Assembly (NCBI RefSeq): GCF_030272615.1
Contig: NC_081412.1
Location: 688,642,083 to 688,706,082, forward strand
Source of the DNA: Cryptomeria japonica
Lineage: Eukaryota; Streptophyta; Pinopsida; Cupressales; Cupressaceae
DNA length: 64,000 bases
Reading direction: 5' to 3'
The notes below the pieces were generated by a model that saw only the letters and a list, made by a program, of their open reading frames with translations, searched no databases and was not told where the DNA came from. Positions 1 to 9,169 of the stretch are shown here, in pieces. The position numbers were made by a program, and so were the translations under genes. Numbering within the stretch: position 1 is the stretch's first letter; the number at the start of each line of letters is the position of its first letter.

Positions 1-1174
1 AGAAAGAGCATAGGAAAGCTCAAGGCAGCTGGGAGAGAACCCTTTACAATGAGGCTTAACAGCCTTATATAGAAAAATGGTTACAAGAGTGATCATGACC
101 CCTGCATGCACTTGACTTGTACATGCAAGCAACCTAGCCATACCCACAAAAGGCAACCCTGAGAAGGTGGATTGACTGACCTTCCAAAGTGAGAGTATGT
201 AGACATGACATAAGTCACCACAACAAGCATGGCCTCGTACCTTCCTTGATGGAAATCCTGCCAAAAACATTAAATGCACCCCTGTGGCTCCACAAAAGAA
301 AGTGCATAAGTCACCAAAACTGTCGGAGCATTTGAAGCCTTGAGTGTCAATCACACCATCCGGAAGTGTTGCTAGCCAGAAGGAGTTTGGAAGACTTCGG
401 AGACCTGGGTCATTGAAGTTGGGGGAACTTCGGAGACCAGGGTCACCGAAGTTGGGAAGACTTAGGAACTTGGGAACCTAGGGGTTCCGGAGTTCCGGGG
501 TTGAGGAATAAGGAACTTGGGAACCTGGGGGTTTCAGGGTTGAGGAATAAAGAACTTGGGAACCTGGGGGTTCTGGAGTTCCGGGGTAGAAGGGCTAGGA
601 ACTTGAGAACTTGGGGGTTTCGGAGTTTCGGGGTTGAGGAATAAGAAACTTGGGAACCTGGGGGTTTCGGAGTTCTGGGGTAGAAGGACTAGGAACTTTG
701 GAACCTAGGGGTTCTAGAGTTTTAGGGAAGAAGGACTAGGAACTTGGGAGCTTGGGGGTTTCGAAGTTCCAGGGTAGAAGAACTAGGAACTTGGGAACCT
801 GGGGGTTCCGGAGTTTCGGGGTAGAAGGACTAGGAACTTGGTTAGGAACTTGGAACCTGGGGGTTCCAGAGTTTCGGGGTAGAAGGACTAGGAACTTGGG
901 AACCTGGGGGTTCCGGAGTTCCGAGGTTGAAGACTTAGGAACTTGGGAACCTGGGGGTTCCGAAGTTTCCGGGTAGAAGGACTAGGAACTTGGGAACCTG
1001 GGGGTTCCGGAGTTCCAGGGTACAAGACTTAGGAACTTCCTTCTGACAAGACAACACTTCACTCTTCATAATTCCATTGTTTTTCTCCTTGATCAACTGG
1101 GGCAGCGTTGGTCTATGGAACATATCTCAGATCGGTTCTCACTGTTGGACCAAGGGTGTCATGAAATGACAACA
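1..1174 (-). mobile_element. 3' LTR fragment (5' end of the LTR) of a minus-strand Ty3 element
   Basis: On the minus strand this segment starts TGTTGTCATT at 1174, just beyond the integrase reading frame that ends at 1396, so it is in the right place for a 3' LTR. Its first bases fold as TGTCAT-TTC-ATGACA (1157-1171), matching the terminal hairpin of the other LTRs here with different bases. The adjoining internal sequence reads GCAGAAATCACCA, close to the GCAGAGTCGCCA box next to the 3' LTR of element E. The left end is outside the window. Bases 1-400 and 1050-1150 hold no gene that I can see. The boundary is inferred from structure, because no second LTR is available for comparison. Confidence 0.5.
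466..1046. repeat. Minisatellite of nested-palindrome units in the LTR leader
   Basis: About eleven degenerate units, mostly 47-60 bp, run head to tail. Each contains GGAACTTGGGAACC followed by a short G-rich loop and GGTTCCGGAGTTCC, so the GGAACC/GGTTCC pair sits inside a GGAACT/AGTTCC pair and forms a hairpin. Short reading frames across it only translate the repeat and are not genes. The position near the start of an LTR matches the hairpin arrays of the other LTR families in this window. Confidence 0.85.
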
Positions 1175-1395
1175 TTTTTGGTGATTTCTGCGGGATGCTT
1201 GCCTGCTAAGCATGAAGTCCAGAAGCCTTAAGCATCCATTGGGCACTAGGTTATTGAAAAGACCCAAAACATGTGTGTGTCTTCACTTGGAGGAAAACTG
1301 AAACACCCTCTTAAGGAGAATGGGGCATGTGCATAAGCACTTATGAAAGCAAAACAACCTCTAGTCTAATATTTACATAGTCATCAACACCCTCT
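1175..1395 (-). other. Untranslated 3' spacer between integrase and 3' LTR
   Basis: This short non-coding stretch lies between the end of the integrase frame and the putative 3' LTR. Apart from the GCAGAAATCACCA box touching the LTR, nothing is recognisable. No polypurine tract is evident on the minus strand beside the LTR. Confidence 0.4.
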
Positions 1396-2343
1396 TTAGA
1401 AGCAGGGCTTGAGATGAATCCCATTCACTGGGATTGGAAGAACTTCGCCATCAAGCTTGGAGAGATGAAATGCATTGGCCTTCTTGCAACTAGTGTTGAC
1501 ATATGGACCACTCCAGATAGCATCAAATTTGGAGTGTTGCCCAGCTTTGGCTCTGTCTGCATCCCACTTGAGAACTAGATCTCCCTCTTTGAAGACCCTA
1601 TTAGTAGCCCTTTTGTGAAAAACCTTCTTGACTTGCTCTTGATGAGTCTTAAGTGTATGCATAGCCTGACTTCTAATCTCCTCCAGCTCCATCAACTCAG
1701 CTAGTCTTACTGTCATGGCATCATTCTCTGTCAATTCCAGCTGATGTGCTAGTTCAAGAGAGGGTAACTCTAGGGAAGTTGGGAGTCTTGCTTCCTTCCC
1801 ATATACTAGCATGAAAGGGGAATTACCAATCGCCCTCTTGGGTGTGATCCTGTTAGCCCATAAGGCTGTCCTCAACTTAGTGTGCCATGCCCTCTGATTG
1901 TCTTCAATTGTCCTTTTAATTATCCTGATGAGGTTCTTGTTGGAAGATTCAGCTAAGCCGTTACCCTGAGGGTAATAGTTGGATGATGTCTTCAAGTATA
2001 CACCATGCTTAACTGCCCAAGAACTGATTTGGGTTCCAACAAATGCCCTGGTATTGTCTGATATGATGGTGGAGGGGACATCAAATCTTGTCACAATTTC
2101 CTCAAGGAATTCCAACACTGAGGCCTCAGTGGCATCCCTCAATGCAACATCCTCTGTCCACCTAGTGAAGTAGTCTATTGCGGCCAAGATCCACTTATGG
2201 CCAGCACTAGAAGGTGGGTTTATCATGCCAATGAAGTCTAAACCCCATTGGGCGAACGGTTGATCTGCTTGGATGGGATGAAGAGGTAGGGCAGCTAGTC
2301 TTTGCTTCCCAGAGAAGAGAGCACATTTCTTGCAATTCTTCAC
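1396..2343 (-). pseudogene. Ty3/Gypsy (Tat-like) integrase, catalytic core and C-terminal part
   Basis: This would insert retrotransposon cDNA into the genome. The 315-residue frame keeps the catalytic triad of a retroviral integrase core: Asp in WGLDFIG, Asp in ISDNTRAF and Glu in GNGLAESSNK. A GPY-like C-terminal region follows (DAIWSGPY, near residue 280), and there is no chromodomain. It is the closest relative in this window of the integrase of element E: NYYPQGNGLAES is identical in both. The frame is cut from the upstream zinc-binding region by a stop near 2346-2352, so the protein cannot be made as one polyprotein. The element is dead although this domain is well preserved. Family assignment is secure; Tat-like placement rests on the linked archaeal-type RNase H at 7986-9039. 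Confidence 0.9.
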
Positions 2344-2352
2344 CCATAAATG

Positions 2353-3012
2353 TTAGTCACTGAATAAGGATGGCCAGTAATAACCAACCCTCATTATTTT
2401 GATAGCCATAGTCCTTGCAAAGAAGTGGCCCCCTGAAGAGCCATCATGAAATTCCTCTAACAATCTGCTGACTTGGTTTTGGTCGATACATCTTAGTAAG
2501 ACTCCATTGGAGTCTTTTGGGAAAAGAGTGCCATTCACTAAGACATAGGGAATGGACTGCAACTTGAAATGCCTTCTTTTGGTCCTGTCCAGACCTTGGG
2601 GGTATCTACCTTCCATTAAGAAGGTGGTCATGTCACCTACCCAACTGAATTGAGTGTTGTTGCTAGTTGGTTGATCCTCTTGTAACACAAGGGCAACCTC
2701 TGAAGTAGTCTCAGAAGATGAGACAAGCTGTTCACATAGGCCCCTGCCTCTTACAAGCTTGGTGATCTTGATGTTGATGTCATACTCCATGACCTTGGTT
2801 ATCCACCCAACCCTCTTTTCACTGATATCCTTGTTTAGAAGGAAATCTTTTACACTTGCATGCGGAACTAAGAGCTGGATCCTGTTGTTGGACAACATGT
2901 GTTTGAACTGTTTTAATGCCCTTACAACAGTGAGGACCTGCTTCTCTACATAGCTATATTTAAGCTCATAGTCCTTTAGCCCCTCCCTAAAGAAAGCAAT
3001 AGGTTGCTCCAA
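2353..3012 (-). pseudogene. Ty3/Gypsy RNase H remnant and integrase zinc-binding region
   Basis: This continues the pol fragment upstream of the integrase core. The first part aligns with the end of the native RNase H of element E (PIAFFREGLKDYELKY against PIAFMSTPLKEAELRY). The last part reads into the integrase N-terminal zinc-binding region, ending RVGYYWPSLFSD. The frame is closed at both ends by stops, and 3013-3117 bridges to the RT fragment in a broken frame. No active enzyme could come from it. Its order relative to neighbours (RT, RNase H, integrase) is normal for Ty3 elements. Confidence 0.85.
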
Positions 3013-3117
3013 ATTGTCATCATTTAGCTGTGTTAGGACAGCTGAGATGCTGGATTCTCCTCCGAAGGTATAGAGGATAACATCCCTTTCGTAATTAGGA
3101 TTGACAAGGGTAGGGGC

Positions 3118-3624
3118 CTAAGCAATTGCTTGTTTGATCTCTTCAAAACCGACCCTTCCCTCCTTGGTCCAATTGAAAGCCAAGTTTTTCTTCAACATGG
3201 AAGTGAGGGGTTTTACCATGGTGGCAAGGTTGGGAATGGACCTCCTTACAAAGTTGATCCTACCAAGGAAATTTTGCAATCCTTTCTTGTGATTGGGGAG
3301 TGGAAGAGAAAGAATAGCCTCCACTCGCTTTGGATCAATGGTCAAACCCTCCTTGGATACGATGTGTCTTAGCAATCTTCCTTGATCAATAGCAAATACA
3401 CACTTGCTAGGGTTCAAGGACACACCATATTCCCTGCATTTCATGAAAACCTACTCTAGATGACCAAGATGGTCAGCTGCATGCTTCGAATAAACAGTTA
3501 TGTCATCAAGGTATACAAGCACAAACTTTGCTAATACACCCTTGAAAGCCATGTCCATTGCTCTTTGGAATGTGGCACCTGCATTGGTTAGCCCAAAGGG
3601 CATTTTACAATAAGCATAGGTACC
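3118..3624 (-). pseudogene. Reverse transcriptase, C-terminal half, Ty3/Gypsy
   Basis: Two frames (3451-3624 and 3118-3444) with a stop between them encode the palm and thumb of a Ty3 reverse transcriptase: PFGLTNAGATFQRAMD, the catalytic YLDD in FVLVYLDDITVYSK, then SLNPSKCVF and a thumb-like segment. The N-terminal half lies at 7603-7980. The two were separated by the insertion of solo LTR A, whose target duplication GTACC sits at 3620-3624 and 7598-7602. The stop shows decay independent of that insertion. Confidence 0.9.
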
Positions 3625-4084
3625 TGTTGTGACGTTTTCACACATCGCCCCATTGCAAATGGGGACCCTTGCTTTTTTTGTTTTTTAGGGTTTGTTTTTT
3701 GGTCTTTTAGGGTTTTGTTAGTTAGCCTTTGCATTTTGAGTGTCGCCCAGGTGATCACATGGATAAGCAAGTCCGGCTTGAGTGATGTCTTGATCCTGAA
3801 ATTTGGCTAAGTCTGGAATGTCCTGAAAATTTGGCTAAGTTTGAACGTCCTGATCCTGAAATTTGGCTAAGTCTGGAATGTCCTGATCCTGAATTTGACT
3901 AAATCTGGAAACTGAAAAACCTCAAAAAACTAGATTTTGCAATATAACTCCTGGAGGTCTGAAACCACTCTCAAACATCCTGAAAGTATATATGGAATAT
4001 AACTTAAAGTATAAGAATCACTTATACTTAAATGTTATATTCCATTAAAATTGTCCTGATAGAGAGTTCGAAAAGTCAAATTTC

Positions 4085-5235
4085 GCTCCTGACCTTCACT
4101 GAGGATCCAGAGCGAAAAATGCTCCTGTCCCTCTCCAAGGGTCCAAGGCGAATCGCTCATGTCCCTCACCAAGGGTCCAGAGCGAAAAAGCTTAGTGGAG
4201 TCATTCCTGACCTTGTTTGGACAAATTGAGACATCAAAGGCATGATGGAGGACAAAATGAACGTGATAGAGCATCCAGACTTGATTAAGGACGATGAAAT
4301 GATGGAGTATTTGTCTAGATAGGTAAATTTGCTCCTGTCCCTCACCAAGGGACCAGAGCGATTTTATTCATATACACATTTTTAGACCTTGTTTGGACTC
4401 GAACTTTTATTCATGGCGTGTAAAGAGATGATATTTTCCTCAGCGAAGGAAATTTGAAGTGAGAAGTAAAAAGATTTGGCCCTGAGAGCAAAAATCGCTC
4501 CTGTCCCTCACTGAAGGACCGGAGCTTGAATTCCAATTTCGCATTATCCTTGCAAGATTTAAGTGGTTTCGCGATTTGAGGAGGTCAAGGGAAGTATGTT
4601 TTGCCCGTTGAATATAACTTAAGTACGCCACAATGAAGAAAATCGGCCTAAGTAACAAGTTCGCCCCTGTCCCTCTCCAAGGGACCAAGGTGACTGGCTA
4701 GGGCGCTCCTGTCCCTCTGCAAGGGACCAGAGCGATTTTCCCTCAAGACAAGATTCGGGCAAGAGAAAAACAAGTTTTACGTTTGAGGTGGGTGAAGGAA
4801 GACGCAATCGATCCGTTGAAGATAATTTTCAAAGCTAGCAAAGGACGAATTGGCTTGTAATTGCAAAAGTGCTCCCGTCCCTCACTGAAGGACCGGAGCT
4901 TGAATTTCAAATTTGCACTGTTCTTGCAGGATCAAGACAATTTTATGATTTGAAGAGACCAAGGAAAACATGATTTATCCATTGAATATAATTTGGAAGG
5001 CTAACAAAGGACGGATAAGCTTGGATTTGCAAAATAGCTCCTGTCCCTCACCAAGAGACCAGGGCGAAAATGCTTTAAAGTGCACTCATTTCAAAGGTCG
5101 AATAAATTGAACTCGAAATTCTAAGTAAAAATGCCATCTTGGACGTCAAAAATGAGGTCTTGGACGTAAAAAACAAGAAGTGTGAGGTCTAGAATGAGAT
5201 CGCTCCTGTCCCTCACCAAGGGACCAGAGCGATCT
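4085..5235 (+). repeat. Hairpin array with ~166-bp period in LTR A
   Basis: About ten copies of an imperfect palindrome, GCTCCTGTCCCT then a short loop then AGGGACCAGAGC, recur near 4090, 4119, 4157, 4329, 4496, 4663, 4705, 4870, 5036 and 5201. From 4329 the spacing is 165-167 bp, apart from one 42-bp doublet (4663/4705). The sequence between hairpins is poorly conserved. The same period and a 42-bp doublet occur in LTR B. Confidence 0.88.
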
Positions 5236-5563
5236 TGTTAATAGCCATTATTTTTCATGATTGGGCGCCAAATATCCTTCAAAGTACATTAAATGCCAGA
5301 TTCGATAAAACCTTGAAATATTTTTGGCATTTAATAAAAGCGCATGGTATTTAATAATTAATTTTGAGCCTAAAAAATCGAATTTTTTAATTATAAAGGC
5401 ATTTAAAATTAATTATTATTATTTTAAAAAAATAAAATAAAATTGGAGCGCTTGGGGTATTATTTAATGTTTTTATCAAGTCGGCCTCTTCTTTTATTAA
5501 TTTTTATTTATCTTTTGGCCTCTTTTTCCAAGTCGGCCCATGGAAATAAAATGGTGAGCGCTC

Positions 5564-5570
5564 TATATAT
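5564..5570 (+). promoter_or_regulatory. Upstream TATA box (P1) of LTR A
   Basis: TATATAT follows directly after GAGCGCTC. The same AGCGC-plus-TATA module stands at this point in LTR B (16296-16303, minus), C (34426-34431, minus) and D (61268-61274). It lies about 350 bp before the conserved intron donor, so it would suit a promoter for the LTR-encoded ORF transcript. Confidence 0.6.
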
Positions 5571-5915
5571 TTGAGGCATGCTTTTCATTATTCAAATCAT
5601 TCACTCATCATTTCAAGTGCGATTTGGAAGAGCAATTTGAGGAGCGAATTTCTACCAGGAGTGGGGACTAAGAAGGGCGAAATTCATCTTGAAAGCTATT
5701 GGAGAGGCATATTTCTTGCTAGATTGGAGGATAAATTCCAGATGTTTTGAAGGTATTTGAAGGCGAATTTCCAGATCTTGAAGAAGCTAGTGGAAGATGG
5801 AGTTCTTTTCCAAGCTAAAGGGGGCGCATTTTGCTAAAGTGAGTCTTGATCTACATTTTGCCTAGCGAATTCTCCTATTTTTGCATCATTTTCTAGAATT
5901 AATTCCCAAGTGGAG

Positions 5916-6096
5916 GTATGGCGTAATCACCTTGGCACCATTTTTGAAGATTTAAATTTTGCTTTGAAAATCCTAAATTAGGAAATGATAACTCAAGATT
6001 TATCATGAGGTTTCCTAAATTAAAATCTTGAATCTTCCTTTTAAAGTTTAATTTTTAGATTTCAAGATATATTACTAATTTTGAAATGTTGTGTAG
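5916..6096 (+). other. Predicted intron upstream of the LTR ORF start (LTR A)
   Basis: The donor is GGAG|GTATGG at 5916 and the acceptor TTGTGTAG|G ends at 6096. TACTAAT, a good plant branch-point match, lies near 6073. Equivalent donor and acceptor pairs occur just before the ORF ATG in B, C, D and E. The ATG at 6105 follows within ten bases of the acceptor. Confidence 0.65.
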
Positions 6097-6104
6097 GTAT
6101 CAAG

Positions 6105-6349
6105 ATGGCGACTCCAAGCTCGAAAGATCTACAAGTCGGAAGACTCTCCTCAAGGATGATCAAGCAAGGACAAGGACGATCAAGCGAGGACAAGGATTAC
6201 CTTCTTCGATCCAGCCTAGCATCGACAAGGACGGCCTTCTTTGGACTAACGTCATCAAGGGCGACCTCTTCCAATCCAGCATTCCAAGGCGAGGTACATC
6301 ATCATCCTGCAAATCAAGGACACAAGAAGTTAGAACAAGGGTTCGTTGA
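6105..6349 (+). pseudogene. Remnant of LTR-encoded ORF in LTR A
   Basis: The start ATGGCGACTCC matches the start of the 1073-codon ORF of LTR B (ATGGCGACCCC), and the intron acceptor in front is the same. The original frame soon closes, and what follows lacks the main conserved blocks of the LTR protein. The same short residual sequence (for example CCAGCATTCCAAGGCGAGG) is found in LTR D and, more altered, in LTR C. The three appear to descend from one deleted LTR. No function is expected for the peptide. Confidence 0.6.
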
Positions 6350-6642
6350 GGAAGCAAATAGTTCCAGATGAATTAATTAAAGCTAGCTTCTCAACAACAT
6401 TAAGTTGAATATCTACCAAGTTACAAGTGTCAGACAAGGTGGCATCCCAGTCATCGCTCATCCAGTCAGTGTGGTCCACCTCAGCATTTCCAGATTCAAT
6501 GTACCTAACTCATGGAAGGTGGCACAAACTTCTATGTACCTACCCCGGCTATTCATTGGTCGAATTTTCTAGAGAGGACATGTGTCCAAGCAATACAATT
6601 TTATCATTGGTCAAGCATTAAATGTTATGTAATGGTTGTAAC

Positions 6643-6660
6643 AAACCCTAATTAGGGTTT
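6643..6660. promoter_or_regulatory. Palindromic double telo-box, LTR A
   Basis: AAACCCTAATTAGGGTTT is a perfect 18-bp palindrome made of two facing AAACCCTAA telo-boxes. It stands about 65 bp before the downstream TATA box. It recurs at 12281-12298 (B), 33419-33436 (C) and 62267-62284 (D). Confidence 0.6.
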
Positions 6661-6724
6661 TCATTGTAAAATCTTGGCCATTGATCTCGAATTGATCTAA
6701 GCCATCGAATTGTATCGAGGGCAC

Positions 6725-6731
6725 TATATAA
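6725..6731 (+). promoter_or_regulatory. Downstream TATA box (P2) of LTR A
   Basis: TATATAA in GCACTATATAAGCCC lies about 870 bp before the LTR end. That is the normal place for the promoter of full-length retrotransposon RNA. The counterpart in D is TATATAA at 62349-62355. Confidence 0.6.
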
Positions 6732-7602
6732 GCCCTAGCATTTCATTTTGTAAAGGTAATTAGCAATAGTTAGAATAGTTAGGAATAGTTGGAAGCAGTT
6801 AGAAGATAGAGAGAGAATAGCAATTAGAGTAGAGTAGAGAGAGAAGGCAAAGATTGTTGCCAAGATGTTGTTGTAAAAGACTTGTAACTTCATTGAAGAA
6901 ATGGTGAAATTTATGGGTCGATTCGACAATTTGCATGGTCTTTATACTTCTCATGTTTGATTTTATGATTAGATGAGTGGAAGAAATGTGCTTTATTGAT
7001 GGTGAAATTCGTATATCCATACTACTAGCAGTTTGTTGATTGCAAGCTTGCCTTGCGTAGTCAACTGGAATCATTCAGCTTAAGCTTAACTTCAATTGTC
7101 GCTTCTTCATCGATATGCATCAACCTGATGGTGTCTATGCTTGCAGTGATGATTTGAACATCATAAAGCTTTCCTTCGAAGATCGCACTAACCTTGTGGA
7201 GATGTTCCTATGATGTCAAAACAAGACTTAGTTAGAATTTCATCAAAGATCATTCATTGCTCTTACATTCTTAGTGTTAGGATTAGATCCTCTCCTCGCC
7301 CTCGTCTTTTTTCCTTTTTTCAAATCTAAGCTAGTGAAAATCCTGTGTTCCAGCAATATTCAAAGCAAATCAGAAGTTCAGACATCAAATGTAAGTCCCC
7401 TTGTGATTCCAGCAAATCACATCATACCACAAAGAGCTTATCCACACGTAGAGACCCTACATACAAGAACCTTGAAGTCATCCTGATTGATCCTTTTTCA
7501 CGATATCTTCAACAATCAGAGGCTTTACTCAAGAGAGGATAAGGTACCTTTAGGTATTTTACTCTGTGTTTGATAGTGTACGAAATACACGTCAACAGTA
7601 CC

Positions 7603-7980
7603 CCACTTAGTAGTAAATACAGTCTTGTATTGGTCTGATTCTTGGACCAAGATCTGATTGTAGCTTGAATACCCATCCAAGAATGAAAATCTTTCTGAGC
7701 CACTGACCTTTTGGAGAATCTGCTCCATAGAGGGAAGGGGATAGTGATCCTTGAGGGAGGCTCTATTGAGATCCTTAAACTCTACACATAGCCTGATTTC
7801 CCCATTCTTCTTCCTTACAGGGACAAGGTTGGCCACCCAGGAGGAGTGCTTGATAGGGAAGATGATATTGGCTTCTATCAGCTTGGTCAACTCCTTACTC
7901 ATTAGTGGCTCAATCTTGGGGTTTATTGGCCTTTGCTTTTGTCTAACTGGCTTTGCATCGGAGTTTAGCTGTATAGTATG
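7603..7980 (-). pseudogene. Reverse transcriptase, N-terminal half, Ty3/Gypsy
   Basis: This encodes the fingers and first palm motifs of the reverse transcriptase: EANIIFPIKHSSWVANLVPV, KKNGEIRLCVEFKDLNRASL and FSFLDGYSSYNQILVQ, ending VFTTKWGTV where solo LTR A was inserted. Joined across A it continues into 3118-3624. The reading frame is intact within this half. It lies immediately after the archaeal-type RNase H and linker at 7986-9039, the same order as in element E. Confidence 0.9.
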
Positions 7981-7985
7981 CTGGG

Positions 7986-9039
7986 CTAAGGGTCAAAACC
8001 TTTCAAGTCTTCATAGGTCCAAGCAACTATGTCATCATATTTTTGGCATAGCTCAACAAAGGCCTCTTGCTCGGTGGAGGAACACAACTTGCCCAAGTTT
8101 AAGGACCTACCTTCGGTGACAACAACTGGCTTGTAATCACCCCTCTTTGCAGCCAAATTCATCTTCTTCTTCAACTGATCATCTGAGTTGAAAATGCCTT
8201 CCAAGGTAACTAGACCTTTAGGCAACTTGTTGGAGTTGAGTTGCATGATTTGATCTCCATACTGGTCTTGCAGCTTAGGCTGATTTTTAGCAGAAAACTC
8301 TGCTTCATTTTGCAAGAAGTTGACGATCTGCTGATCGCTTTCAAACACTTGCTGAATCACCTGATTGTGTGGCACAACAGGCCTCACAACAAGCCTGATG
8401 TGTTGCTCCTTCTCACTTGCAACATGCATTGGTATGTTGAATTGAGCACCAACTGCTGCAAGCCTATCAACATGCTTGTTCTGGCTTCTAGGAATGCTTT
8501 GGATATTGAAGGCTTCGAATCCTTCAATCAAATCGCAAACCCTGTGTTTGTATGATTTGAGTAGGTTGTTTTTTGCTACACTTTGGGCTCGGATGTGGTT
8601 AACAACCAACTCACTATCCAAATACTTGCAAAGATTTGATCTTTTTGCTTAGTGCAAGTTGGAGTCCTTGGATCAAGGCTTCATACTCATTGACATTGTT
8701 GGTGCAACCAAATTGAAGCCTAAAAGAGAAGAAATATTTTTTCTGTTTAGGAGAAACAAGCATCACACCGGCACCTGCACCATTCTTGTTTCTTGAACCA
8801 TCAAAAAACATGTTCCATGGCCCCTCAGAGTCTCCTTGTGTCTTGATGAGGTTAGGGATAGGAGTATCCTCTTCATGGATACAATAGGTGCCAAGCCCAG
8901 TCTCTTTAGTCTTAGCTAATGGATCAAACTGAAAAGCATTGACCCATTCGTCCAGTAAGCAATCAGGAACCTCTTGCAAAAGAGTGGCAGGCTCACAGAC
9001 AGTACACTCCTCCCCCTCTTCATGCAAAGTGCAATTCAT
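7986..9039 (-). pseudogene. Archaeal-type RNase H domain upstream of RT (Tat-like)
   Basis: Two overlapping frames (8614-9039, then 7986-8621) encode a second RNase H of the type acquired by Tat retrotransposons. Visible motifs are MFFDGSRNKNGAGAG (first Asp), NNVNEYEALIQGL (Glu), LDSELVVNHI (Asp) and KHVDRLA (last Asp region). A linker then ends AWTYEDLKGFDP. The frames are joined by a frameshift near 8615-8640. The domain lies before the reverse transcriptase, whereas the well-known angiosperm Tat/Ogre layout has it after the native RNase H. Element E shows the same arrangement in an intact protein, so the order is real and not a rearrangement artefact. Confidence 0.85.
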
Positions 9040-9169
9040 GTTTATAGGGCTGGGGTGTAGGGCTCAATGTGGTTTTGAGCAATGGGCTCTGCCTTTATGG
9101 TGACCTTGGTACCATACCTTGTTTGAAATAGCATGTGGGACCAATCAGAAGACAGGTACCCACCTTCCT

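Larger units (their letters stand above)
3625..7597 (+). mobile_element. Solo LTR A, family 1, ORF-less
   Basis: This 3,973-bp unit begins TGTTGTGACG and ends CACGTCAACA. It is flanked by the 5-bp duplication GTACC (3620-3624, 7598-7602) and interrupts a reverse transcriptase, so its limits are certain. It has no gag, pol, PBS or second LTR, which fits a solo LTR. The order is: terminal hairpins (3628-3664), hairpin array (4085-5235), TATA box (5564-5570), intron (5916-6096), ORF remnant from ATG 6105, palindromic telo-box (6643-6660), second TATA box (6725-6731) and about 0.85 kb to the end. LTR B has the same plan but carries a 3.2-kb ORF where A has only about 0.3 kb. Confidence 0.93.

Noticed and set aside
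752-976. 74-residue reading frame
   Set aside because: It only translates the minisatellite; the Gly/Thr/Trp-rich peptide repeats with the DNA unit.
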